From Acidobacteriota bacterium (GTDB lineage: Bacteria; Acidobacteriota; Thermoanaerobaculia; Thermoanaerobaculales; Thermoanaerobaculaceae), in NCBI GenBank assembly GCA_016213675.1, contig JACQZW010000093.1:1-56441 (forward strand): DNA of 56,441 bases, read 5' to 3'. Both the position numbers and the translations under genes were made by a program. The notes under the pieces were generated by a model. It did not search any database, was not told the DNA's origin, and saw only the letters and a list, made by a program, of their open reading frames with translations. Below, in pieces: positions 34,701-42,100 of this stretch; position 1 is the first letter of the stretch; the number at the start of each line of letters is the position of its first letter.

Positions 34701-36192
34701 CGGGATCTGGGCGGCCGGCCAGATCGTCGATGCCACGGGCGACGTCGGCGTCTACGCGTCGCTGGCCCTCGACGCCGCGGGGGGCGTGCACATCGCCTAC
34801 CGCGACGGCACCAACACGGCGTTGCGCTACGCCACGCGGCCCGCCGGCGGCTCGTTCGGGACCCCGGTCACGGTCGACAACGCGGCCAACGTCGGCACCC
34901 ACGTCGGCATCGCGGTCGATGCCGCGGACGGGGTGTGGATCTCCTACCGCGACGAGACCAACTCGGCGCTCAAGGCGGCGACGAAGCCCAGCGGCGGGAG
35001 CTGGTCCGTGGCGACGGTCGACAACACGGGCAACGTCGGGACCTTCACCGCGATGGAGGCGGATCGCTGGGGCAACGTGCACCTCTCGTACCACGACGAG
35101 ACCAGCTCCGACCTCAAGTACGCGCGTCGCGCCTCCGGCGCCACGACGTGGACGATCGTCACCGTGGACTCGTCCTGGACGGTGGGCCAGTACACGTCGC
35201 TGGCCGTCGACCCCCTGGGCGGCGTGCAGCTCTCGTACTACGACGCCACCGGCGCCGACCTGAAGGTCGCGTGCCGGTCGACCGGCGGCCTGTGGGCGTC
35301 GGAGAGCATCGACACGGGCGGGGACGTGGGCACGTACGCCGCGATCGCGGTGACCGCCGCGGGCGACGTGCACGTCGCGTACTACGACGCGAGCAACACC
35401 GCGCTCAAGTACATCACGCGGCCCGCCGCGGGCGCCTGGGCGGCGCCGGTGACCGTGGACAACGCCGCCAACGTCGGTCGCTACGCGTCGATCGGGCTGG
35501 ACTCCGCCGGCGGCGTGCACGTGGCCTACTACGACCTCACCAACACGGCGCTCAAATACGCGACCAGGCCGGCGGCCGGCGCCTGGTCGGTGACGACCGC
35601 CGACAACACGGGCTCCGTGGGCGAGTACGCCGCGATCGCCGTGGAGAGCCCGACGCGGGTGCACGTCGTGTACTACGACACGACGAACAACGACCTCAAG
35701 TACGCCGGGCGGAACGGGGCGGCCTGGGCGTTCGAGACGGCCGACGCGACGGGCGACGTCGGCCCGTACGCCTCCTGCGTCCTGGACGCGGCCGGCAACC
35801 TCCGCGTCGCGTACTACGACGCGACCAACAGCGCGCTGAAGTACGTCATGCGCACGCCGGGCGCGCTGTGGACGACGATGGCGACGGTCGATGCCGCCGA
35901 CACCCGCGGCCAGTACACGTCGATCGACGTGGACGACACGCTCGGCGTCCATGTCGCCTACTACGAGAACTCGAGCTACGACTCCGACGGCGACACGATC
36001 ATCGACACGATCATCCAGGGCCTCCGCTACGCCTACCGCTCGCCCGCCGGCGCGTGGACCACCCAGGCCGTCGATTGGCAGGGCAACGTCGGACTGTGGA
36101 CCTCCGTGCACGTCGATGCCGCCGGCATCCCGCACGTCCTCTACCGCGACGCGACCAACCTCGACGCGCGGCACGCCTACCGCCTGCCGTAG
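31756..36192 (+). CDS. giant MopE/repeat lipoprotein (1,478 aa)
   Basis: The signal peptide has lipobox GAGC within AAAAGAGCADG, followed by an acidic linker. Residues ~80-790 hold roughly ten Cys/Asp-rich MopE-type units of the form CNGxDDDCDGxxDE (for example CNGRDDDCDGLTDED and CNGLDDDCDGQTDEA), interspersed with VGDPCDGPDTDFC modules. MopE units bind Ca or Cu and stabilise surface proteins. Residues ~790-1470 consist of 14 tandem ~48-residue beta repeats with the core VGxYxSIxVDAxGxVHVAYY followed by DxTNxDLKYA, probably a beta-propeller or superhelix. The start codon is preceded by GAGGGAGG. It is probably a surface adhesin or sensor; ligand unknown. The longest gene on the right half, it is unlike anything in the sulfur block. 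Confidence 0.85.
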   Translation: MTTTMRLGALCCLAAAAGAGCADGAAQPADGADVGVDDGGEAVEAADGDDGDAGEGEDAADDGTDGETGCEPGETPCLGACVDLGADPDHCGECGLPCRPEHATGACLAGTCAMVCEGGWVDANGTTIDGCEYACTATATGEPAGPGCADGSDNDCDGRTDASDPDCASCYPEFCNGRDDDCDGLTDEDYDLDFDPVHCGACGHMCPPRPNARASCVLGDCDLICNPGTSDANGVLADGCENTECIPSVVPDGTTCDGVDDDCDGLTDEEWVASGSCGVGVCLRPDVCHRAEVSCRPGTPPAGSDARCDGLDEDCDGATDEDGDCDCLVPADCDDGDPCTTDACGADFRCVSTVVPDGTGCPAGACCSGGCVDTDASREHCGACGNACPDDVGAAGRCAAGSCLLDCLPGRVDLDGAPGCEYECAFVAPDELCNGLDEDCDGEVDEGCACIDGEFRPCGTDAGACELGWEVCASGAWGACAGGVGPGTESCNDVDDDCDGATDEGFGVGDPCDGPDTDFCAEGATRCAAGGGVECGDASGDSVETCDGLDDDCNGFTDEGFDVGAGCDGADADLCPEGVNACDGSGGARCTDASGDSTETCNGADDDCDGATDEGCACVDGATQGCGTDAGECVRGTQTCAAGAWGPCAGEIGPRPETCDGLDENCDGATDEGFGVGDPCDGFDTDLCPEGLVACTPGGSTRCTDVSGDSAETCNGADDDCDGTTDEGFGLGATCDGADLDDCEEGVIECAPAGGTRCSDVSGDTVETCNGLDDDCDGQTDEACSACSGSGWVFEPVDAPDDVGSYVASAIDGSGGIHAAYQDNTANDLVYAYHGPGGFWIPAAVDTTGTTGQYTSVDIDAGGGTHLAYYDATNSALRYARRLPGGAWEFATVDSANVVGQYASLDVDAAGNVHVAYYDATNNDLRYALRSAAGAWGSPQIVEAAGNVGSWASIGVDAAGGVHIAYRDETTNDLKYAYKPSGGIWAAGQIVDATGDVGVYASLALDAAGGVHIAYRDGTNTALRYATRPAGGSFGTPVTVDNAANVGTHVGIAVDAADGVWISYRDETNSALKAATKPSGGSWSVATVDNTGNVGTFTAMEADRWGNVHLSYHDETSSDLKYARRASGATTWTIVTVDSSWTVGQYTSLAVDPLGGVQLSYYDATGADLKVACRSTGGLWASESIDTGGDVGTYAAIAVTAAGDVHVAYYDASNTALKYITRPAAGAWAAPVTVDNAANVGRYASIGLDSAGGVHVAYYDLTNTALKYATRPAAGAWSVTTADNTGSVGEYAAIAVESPTRVHVVYYDTTNNDLKYAGRNGAAWAFETADATGDVGPYASCVLDAAGNLRVAYYDATNSALKYVMRTPGALWTTMATVDAADTRGQYTSIDVDDTLGVHVAYYENSSYDSDGDTIIDTIIQGLRYAYRSPAGAWTTQAVDWQGNVGLWTSVHVDAAGIPHVLYRDATNLDARHAYRLP

Positions 36193-36274
36193 CCGCCCTG
36201 GCCGGGACCGCCGTCGTTTGACGTGCCGGGAAACGAGGCTACGTTCGAGGCGGGCGCGGGACGGGGAGGTGGCC

Positions 36275-36742
36275 ATGTACGACACGGTGGTGGTGCCCCT
36301 GGACGGGTCCAGGATGGGCGAATGCGCGCTGTCGCACGTGGAGGCGATGGTCCGCTCGGGCAGCGCGAAGAAGCTGTTGCTCGTCCGGGCGGTCGAGCCG
36401 GCGTCGCCCAGCGCTGGCGAGTTCACGTTCAAGCCGGAGGATCTGGCGGCGATCAACGCCCGCAACAAGGAGGACGCCGGCCGGTACCTCGAAGGCATCG
36501 CCGCGCAGCCGGCGCTGCGTCAAGACGGCGTCACCGTCGAAACCTCGGTCCTGTCCGGCTCCCCGGGGGACGTGATCGCGCCGTTCGCCGAGCAGGTCCA
36601 CGCCGACCTGATCCTGATGTCCACGCACGGCCGCTCGGGGGCCAGGCGCTGGATCTTCGGCAGCCTGGCCGACAAGATCCTCCTCCAGTCGTGCATCCCC
36701 GTGCTGATGGTGCGCGGGCCGGGGTGCTGCATCGAGGCGTAG
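36275..36742 (+). CDS. universal stress protein, UspA family (155 aa)
   Basis: This single-domain USP has DTVVVPLDGSRMGECALSHV at the start, LILMSTHGRSGARRWIFGSL (G-x2-G ... GS nucleotide-binding loop) and the closing PVLMVRGPG. It probably binds ATP and acts in stress survival. GGGGAGG precedes the ATG. It has no apparent functional link to its neighbours. Confidence 0.9.
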   Translation: MYDTVVVPLDGSRMGECALSHVEAMVRSGSAKKLLLVRAVEPASPSAGEFTFKPEDLAAINARNKEDAGRYLEGIAAQPALRQDGVTVETSVLSGSPGDVIAPFAEQVHADLILMSTHGRSGARRWIFGSLADKILLQSCIPVLMVRGPGCCIEA

Positions 36743-36770
36743 CGCGGACGCGGCGGCCCGACGCGTGTCC

Positions 36771-37253
36771 TCAGTAGCCGATGCCCGCGCTGCGGGCGAA
36801 CTCCTCGCCGGCCCGGCGCATCTCCTCCTCGGTCATGTCCTTGACGTGGGTCGCGAACGTCCACAGGTAGCCGAACGGATCGATCACCGACGCGATCCGG
36901 TCGCCCCAGAACTGGTCGGCGGGCTCCATCGAGGACTTCGCGCCGGCGCCCAGCGCCCGGCGGTACGATGCGTCGCAGTCGCCGACGTAGAGCCACAGGC
37001 TGACCGACGAGGGCCTGTCGGGCGAGGGCGCACGCGCGCGCGAGCCCGGCAGCTCCTCGTTGACGAAGACGTTCGAGTCGCCGATGTGGAGCTGGGCGTG
37101 CCAGACGTCCCGCGTCCCCGGGAGCTGGAAGCGGTTGAGCTCCTCGGCGCCGAGCGCCCGCTTGTAGAAGTCGATCGCGCTCGCACACCCGCGAATGGTC
37201 AGGTTCGGCGTGACGGTGTGCACGCCGCTGGGGATGGGTTGGACCGTTGCCAT
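36771..37253 (-). CDS. VOC-family protein, PhnB/glyoxalase-like (160 aa)
   Basis: A paired beta-alpha-beta-beta-beta fold is indicated by VTPNLTIRGCASAIDFYKRA, LHIGDSNVFVNEE, SVSLWLYVGDCDASYRRA and DRIASVIDPFGYLWTFATH. This layout is the PhnB subgroup of vicinal-oxygen-chelate proteins, many of which have unknown substrates or bind drugs. GGAGG lies upstream of ATG 37251-37253. It is convergent with UspA. Confidence 0.85.
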   Translation of the reverse strand: MATVQPIPSGVHTVTPNLTIRGCASAIDFYKRALGAEELNRFQLPGTRDVWHAQLHIGDSNVFVNEELPGSRARAPSPDRPSSVSLWLYVGDCDASYRRALGAGAKSSMEPADQFWGDRIASVIDPFGYLWTFATHVKDMTEEEMRRAGEEFARSAGIGY

Positions 37254-37395
37254 GGTTTCCTCCGTCGGGAGGCGCGGGAACGATGGTCCCGCGCCGTCCA
37301 CGCCTTCCGTTGTAACCACGGAGGCGCCGGTGTGCGAGCCCGCCGACCGGGGCGACCGGCGGTTGGGACCGGCAAGTCCACCTCCCCGCGGGCCG

Positions 37396-38313
37396 CTACG
37401 GCTGGCGGCCGTGGCGCAGGAACGTGCCGTTGTCGTATTCCTCGAACGCCGCCCGCAGCTCCTCGCGCGTGTTCATGACGATCGGGCCGTACCAGGCGAC
37501 AGGCTCGCGCAGCGGCCGGCCCGACACCAGCAGGAAGCGGACCGGCACGTCCTCGGCGGCCACCACGAGCCGCTCGCCGTCGCCGAACAGGACGAGGTCG
37601 GTGTTGCCGACCAGCGGGCCGCGCGGGAAGTCGAAGTCGTTGGCGCCCTCCGTCTCGTAGGCCAGCGCGTTCCGCTGGCGACAGAAGCTCGCCCGCCCAT
37701 CGATGACGTAGGCGAACACCGTGTGGCCGGGGCGGACGCGGTGCACGAACTCGGCGCCGGCGGGTACGGTGACGTCGAGGTATTCCGGCTCGATCTTGAC
37801 GTCGCGCACGGGTCCCTGCTTCCCGTCCAGCTCGCCGCAGATGATCCGCACGCGGATCCCGTCGGGGCGCACGACCTCCGGGACCATCGCGCTCTTCACG
37901 TCGCGGTAGCGGGGCTCCGTCATCTTCTGCGCCGCGGGGAGGTTGGCCCAGAGCTGGAAGCCGTGCATGGCGCCGTCGGCGTCGCCCTTCGGCATCTCCT
38001 GGTGCACGATGCCGCTTCCGGCGGTCATCCACTGCGTGTCGCCGGGTCCGATGACGCCGCTGTGCCCGAGACTGTCGCCGTGCTCGACGGTACCGCGAAG
38101 CAGGTACGTGATGGTCTCGATGCCGCGATGCGGGTGCCAGGGGAAGCCCTTGACGTACGCCCGCGGCTCGTCGCCCCGGAAATCGTCCAGGAGCAGGAAG
38201 GGATCGAACAGCGGAACCTCGGCGAACCCGAAGGCCCGGCGCAGGTGCACGCCCGCCCCCTCGATCGTCGGCTTGCTGCGAATGACCTTGCGGATCCTGA
38301 GGTCGTCCGGCAT
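37396..38313 (-). CDS. pirin family protein (305 aa)
   Basis: This is a bicupin of the pirin family. The metal-binding motif in the N-terminal cupin is complete: HPHRGIETITYLLRG supplies two His, and IVHQEMP supplies the His-Glu pair. The C-terminal cupin is normal length. Pirins are redox-sensing Fe proteins; bacterial ones (YhhW type) can oxidise quercetin or act as regulators. GAGGGGGAG precedes the ATG. No operon partner is evident. Confidence 0.9.
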   Translation of the reverse strand: MPDDLRIRKVIRSKPTIEGAGVHLRRAFGFAEVPLFDPFLLLDDFRGDEPRAYVKGFPWHPHRGIETITYLLRGTVEHGDSLGHSGVIGPGDTQWMTAGSGIVHQEMPKGDADGAMHGFQLWANLPAAQKMTEPRYRDVKSAMVPEVVRPDGIRVRIICGELDGKQGPVRDVKIEPEYLDVTVPAGAEFVHRVRPGHTVFAYVIDGRASFCRQRNALAYETEGANDFDFPRGPLVGNTDLVLFGDGERLVVAAEDVPVRFLLVSGRPLREPVAWYGPIVMNTREELRAAFEEYDNGTFLRHGRQP

Positions 38314-38409
38314 GCGGCTCCCCCTCTCCGGGCGGGATGATGCGCACGGCCGGCCGTGCGGTCAAGCAGGCAGCCGGATTCCGGATCGCACCGTAGCCGG
38401 CGCGACCCG

Positions 38410-38446
38410 GGCTGGCGGCTGGTGGCCGGTGGCTGGTGGCGGCGCG
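38410..38446. repeat. intergenic GGTGGCTGG-type degenerate repeat
   Basis: GGCTGGCGGCTGGTGGCCGG continues as GGCTGGTGGCGG: short degenerate units of GGTGGCTGG. The same family recurs at 47253-47293. Such repeats are common intergenic simple sequences in this lineage type and give rise to spurious Trp/Ser-rich peptides. Confidence 0.6.
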
Positions 38447-38523
38447 GCGTGACGACGAGGCCGGCCGGCGCGCCGGACGGGCGTCCGCGCCGGCCGGCGG
38501 TCGTTCGAGAGCTGACTTCGGCG

Positions 38524-38928
38524 CTACCGCCACTCGAAGAGCTGCGAGGTCGTGTTGCCCTCCGCGTCGACCTGGTGCTCGAAGACCGCGGCGCAGCGGT
38601 TGAGTCGCTCCCAGGGCGACGACTGCGTCTCGTAGTAGATGGCGCCGCGGAAGGAGAATCCTCCCTTGCCGTCCGACGTCCCGATGCCTTGTCCCTTCCA
38701 GCGGGCGCTCTCGCCTCCCCGGCCCATCACGACGCCCTGGCCCTCGCCGAACATCGTCCCATCGGGCCGCAAGTGGGAGTTGTACGTCCCGAGCGACTGG
38801 ATCTTGACGCCGAGCAGCTCGCCCGTCGCCTCGAATGAGGTTTCCACGACCGCCTGGCTGGGGCCTCCGGTCAGGACGCGCCGCGAGGTCACTCTGCCCT
38901 TCTCCTGTCCGATCTTCTCGCCCAACAT
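38524..38928 (-). CDS. conserved hypothetical, beta-barrel-like (134 aa)
   Basis: The protein begins MLGEKIGQEKGRVTSRRVL and contains LLGVKIQSLGTYNSHLRPDG, GEGQGVVMGRGGESARWKGQ and a closing FEHQVDAEGNTTSQLFEWR. I recognise this as a widespread, uncharacterised family in Proteobacteria and Actinobacteria. The repeated beta hairpins with Gly turns suggest a lipocalin- or allene-oxide-cyclase-like barrel. It has no signal peptide, so it is probably cytoplasmic. No catalytic residue is visible. Confidence 0.8.
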   Translation of the reverse strand: MLGEKIGQEKGRVTSRRVLTGGPSQAVVETSFEATGELLGVKIQSLGTYNSHLRPDGTMFGEGQGVVMGRGGESARWKGQGIGTSDGKGGFSFRGAIYYETQSSPWERLNRCAAVFEHQVDAEGNTTSQLFEWR

Positions 38929-39016
38929 GTTCCAACCACCTTTCCCGGCACGTCGCGTGCCGGAGCAGGAAAGACGAACCCGGGGGCGATATGGTGACGG
39001 CGGATCGACGTGTCAA

Positions 39017-41431
39017 CTACAGGATGACCAGCCACTCCAGCACGACGAAGTCGCTCCCGACGTTCCCGGCCGGGTCGGTCGCGGTCAGGCGGACCTCGAC
39101 CGAGTACAGGCCCTCGCCGGAGAAGCTGTACGTGTCGGAGGGGGTCCACATCACGGTCAGGTCGTGGCCGACCACGATGGGCTCGAGAATGCCGAGCTTG
39201 ACGGTCCACTCGTACGTGAGCGGGGCGGCGCCCTCGGGGTCGACCGCGGTCCCGCTGAGCGTGACCGGCTCGTTGTAGATGGGGGACGAGTGATCCGCCG
39301 GGCTGGTGACCTGGACCGTGGGGGGCAGGTCGGGCGGCGGCTCGACCACGCTGATGCCGACGCTCGCCGTCGCCGCCGCGCCCTGCGGGTCGGTGCCCGT
39401 CAGCGTGAGGGTCCTGTCGCCGTTGCTGCCGAACACCGCCAGGACCTCGCACCCGCTCGCGGGGAAGGCGTCGCCGGGGACACTGCTCGTCCAGACCATG
39501 CGGTCGCACGCCAGCCGGCCTCCCGGCTCGTTGAAGTCGAAGGAGGAGCCGCGGAGCACGATGGGGGCGTTGCGGTAGATCGTCTCGCCCGGCAGGGGCC
39601 GGTTGACCGTCACGGTGGGCGGGTTGTTGGTGATGGTGAACGTCACGCCGGCGGCCGTGACGGCGTCCTTGCTGTCGCGGGCCGTGACGGTGACGGTGCG
39701 CGGGCCCATGGTCGTGAAGGCGTGCTCGATGCTGGCGCCCGAGCCGAGCGGACCGTCCACGTCGGACGTCCAGGCCACGGTGCAGCACCCCGGACCGTCC
39801 TCGAAGTCCGTGACCTGCGCATCGAAGTACAGCGTCACGTTGAGCGGCAGCTCGGAGCCGTTCGTCGGGTTGGTGATATCGACCCCGGGCGGGATGTTGC
39901 CGAGCGTCTCGGTGACGGCGCCCAGGGCGTTGACGTAGCGCCGGACCTGGCCGTCGGGGCTGGAGTGCGCCTGGGCCATGAGCTGGTCCTCGACCGAATC
40001 GGCGCCGAGTCCGGGGTTGGCAGCCCAGATCAGGGCCGCCACGCCGGCGGCGAAGGGCGACGAGAAGCTCGTGCCGTTGAGCACCCGTGCCTGGTTCGCG
40101 GGCGCTCCGGGATCGGGGCCGAGCCACAGGGTGTACGGGGCGAAGATGTCGACCTGCTCGTTGCCGTAGTTCGAGCCGGAGGCGCGGGAGGTCGAATCGG
40201 CGCGGAGGCCGCCGACGCAGATCACGCCCCCGTTCTCGCAGGGCGTGTGCCACGTGCGCTCCCAGCAGATCCCGAGCGTGCAGCCTTCTCCGTCCACGTC
40301 CTTTCCTTCGTTCCCGGCCGCGGCGAACATCAGCATGCCGGTCGCGCGGAAGGCCCTCGTCGCGGCCTCGAACGGCAGGACGCTCCAGCCCAGGTACCAC
40401 GGCACCGGGGCGCTGTAGCTCATGTTGGCGATCCGCGCCCCCGCGATCCGCGCCTCGCCCAGGGCCGTGATCGACGTGAAGAAATCGTACAGCGTGAAGA
40501 CGATGACCGGGTCGGCGATCGGTCCCGCGGACCCGGCGCCTCCGTACCCGTTGTCGGCCAGCGCCATCGCCGCGCTCACCACTTCCGTGCCGTGCCACGG
40601 GCATGCGGAGCCGCCCCCGCACCCCAGGAGGTTCTCGGTGCCCGTCGGCTGGACCAACGGAACGTTGGAGATGGCCGTCCACCCCGCCGGCCAGTCCTCG
40701 TCGGGTCCGAAGCCCATGTCGAGCACCGCCAGCTTCACCCGGTTCCCCAGCTTCCCGGCCAGGTCGAGCGCGCGCCAGGCCTCGGCGACGCCGATGTCCT
40801 GCGCGCTCCCCGCGCTGTGCGAAGGCCAGCGGAAGGCATTCGGCTCGTAGGCTACCCCGCCCAGGGCGCCGCCGGTCGGGGCCTCCGTGGAGTCGCGGTC
40901 GCGGAACGGGCCGTTCCCCGCCCCGACCCAGTTGATCCCCACCGTCAGCCCGCTTGCCGCCTCGCGTCCGGCCGCCGCAATCAGCTCCAGTCCGGCCTGG
41001 CTCGACACGCGGTACTCGCCGCCGGTCGTGTCCGGGTTCAACGCGCGCAGGTCATCGGCCAGCGTTCCGGCGTCGGCCCCGGCGGCGACGATCCGAACGA
41101 GGTATTGTGCCGCCATCTCGGTCAGTCCGTAGTCGCCCGGGCGGAACTCCTTCAGGATCGAGCCCTGCCAGCGCGCCACCAGTGCGTCCAATCCGGCCCT
41201 GTCGTCCGTGGAAACCCACAACTCGTCGGCGACGAACTCGGCCGGCGTTCCGTCGTCGCCCGTCACGGCGGCCAGCGGCCGCGGTCGTCCGTCCTCGAAG
41301 CCGGGCAACGATTCCCGGGTCGGTCGGACGGAGGGGTCCACGACGATGGTCCAGCGGGAGACGTCGCTCCGGCTCGTTTCGCTGCAGCCGGCCAGAAGCA
41401 CGGCAATAGCAAGGGTGGCTCGCCAATTCAT
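39017..41431 (-). CDS. subtilisin-like serine protease lipoprotein with PKD-like domains (804 aa)
   Basis: The signal peptide MNWRATLAIAVLLAGCSETS has lipobox LAGC. The propeptide spans ~100-170. The S8 catalytic domain has Asp in LAVLDMGFG, His in CPWHGTEVVS, the oxyanion Asn in AAAGNEGKD and Ser in NGTSFSSPFAAGVAALIW. All four are present. The C-terminal ~290 residues form three Ig/PKD-like domains (starting GVDITNPTNGSELP, TVNRPLPGET and TVQVTSPADHS). It is exported, membrane-anchored and probably surface-exposed; such proteases in predatory or gliding bacteria degrade extracellular protein. The ATG follows GGAGAGGAAGG. Confidence 0.9.
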   Translation of the reverse strand: MNWRATLAIAVLLAGCSETSRSDVSRWTIVVDPSVRPTRESLPGFEDGRPRPLAAVTGDDGTPAEFVADELWVSTDDRAGLDALVARWQGSILKEFRPGDYGLTEMAAQYLVRIVAAGADAGTLADDLRALNPDTTGGEYRVSSQAGLELIAAAGREAASGLTVGINWVGAGNGPFRDRDSTEAPTGGALGGVAYEPNAFRWPSHSAGSAQDIGVAEAWRALDLAGKLGNRVKLAVLDMGFGPDEDWPAGWTAISNVPLVQPTGTENLLGCGGGSACPWHGTEVVSAAMALADNGYGGAGSAGPIADPVIVFTLYDFFTSITALGEARIAGARIANMSYSAPVPWYLGWSVLPFEAATRAFRATGMLMFAAAGNEGKDVDGEGCTLGICWERTWHTPCENGGVICVGGLRADSTSRASGSNYGNEQVDIFAPYTLWLGPDPGAPANQARVLNGTSFSSPFAAGVAALIWAANPGLGADSVEDQLMAQAHSSPDGQVRRYVNALGAVTETLGNIPPGVDITNPTNGSELPLNVTLYFDAQVTDFEDGPGCCTVAWTSDVDGPLGSGASIEHAFTTMGPRTVTVTARDSKDAVTAAGVTFTITNNPPTVTVNRPLPGETIYRNAPIVLRGSSFDFNEPGGRLACDRMVWTSSVPGDAFPASGCEVLAVFGSNGDRTLTLTGTDPQGAAATASVGISVVEPPPDLPPTVQVTSPADHSSPIYNEPVTLSGTAVDPEGAAPLTYEWTVKLGILEPIVVGHDLTVMWTPSDTYSFSGEGLYSVEVRLTATDPAGNVGSDFVVLEWLVIL

Positions 41432-41740
41432 GATTCACCTTCCTCTCCTCGATCGAGAAACCGGACGTGGGCCGCCGGCGCCTGTTCGGCAGCGGGCAGC
41501 ATGTGGACGATACGCAGCGTCATCAGGTCACGGTAAGTCGCCCGACCTCGCACGGCAACCGGCGATGCCGGCGATGACAATGGCCACTCCTCCGGCGAGA
41601 CGACAGTCGCCCGAGCCGCGATCCTCCCGGTCTCGCCGTGCCGTTCGCGAGTTGACGGGACGGCGGGCCGTGGCGAAGTTGACCGGGCGCGTCCGGACGC
41701 CCGAGGCGGACGATGTCCATGACGCGCCAGGAGGGGCACG
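41432..41740. other. intergenic stretch, no gene seen
   Basis: This ~310-base region lies between the protease gene and a small divergent protein and should carry both promoters. Frames are open but featureless. Confidence 0.35.
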
Positions 41741-41923
41741 ATGAAGATCGAGTTCAACTACGACCTGGTCGAGTTCACGCCGGAATCGAAGGACGAGGCG
41801 GCGGCGCTGCAGAAGCTGTGGGATGTGGTCCTCGACTGCAACCGCCAGAACCTCAAGCTCGTCCCGGTGGGCGAGTTCGTCACCGGCAAGTCGACGCTCG
41901 CCCGCTTCCACGTCGAGGAGTAG
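41741..41923 (+). CDS. small hypothetical protein (60 aa)
   Basis: The sequence MKIEFNYDLVEFTPESKDEA, then LQKLWDVVLDCNRQNLKLVP, has a beta-alpha look and ends VGEFVTGKSTLARFHVEE. A GAGGGG site precedes the ATG. The GKST string is not a P-loop in a usable context. No family recognised; it may be a real small protein of unknown function. Confidence 0.45.
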   Translation: MKIEFNYDLVEFTPESKDEAAALQKLWDVVLDCNRQNLKLVPVGEFVTGKSTLARFHVEE

Positions 41924-41968
41924 CCGCGCCACGCGGGTCGACTCGACCCGCCGCCCGGTACGGGAGTT

Positions 41969-42000
41969 TCGCGCAGAGACGCAGAGTCGCAGAGAGGGGC
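41969..42000. repeat. CGCAGAGAC-type intergenic repeat
   Basis: CGCGCAGAGACGCAGAGTCG continues as CAGAGAGG: imperfect units of GCAGAGACGCAGAG. I recognise this family as a widespread short intergenic repeat in deltaproteobacterial and planctomycete genomes. It is often mistranslated as SLRLCVSAR peptides. Confidence 0.6.
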
Positions 42001-42100
42001 GCGAGGCCCGCAGCGCCGGGCCGTGTCCCGGCGGACGCGGGGCGGATAGAATGGGACTGCGGGACCGTGCAACCAAGGACCCGCAGGAGAGGGGTGAACC

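Noticed and set aside
34130..36190. Regular ~145-base periodicity that might suggest a CRISPR-like or satellite array
   Set aside because: The period is that of protein repeats in an intact reading frame; DNA units are diverged and there are no spacers.
31561..36498. A 1,600-codon open frame antisense to the giant MopE lipoprotein
   Set aside because: Arises from the GC-rich, Asp/Gly-biased codon pattern of the sense gene; low-complexity translation, no ribosome site or domain.
41741..41923. P-loop NTPase call for the 60-aa protein because of VTGKSTL
   Set aside because: The protein ends ten residues later and has no GxxxxGK[ST] fold context.
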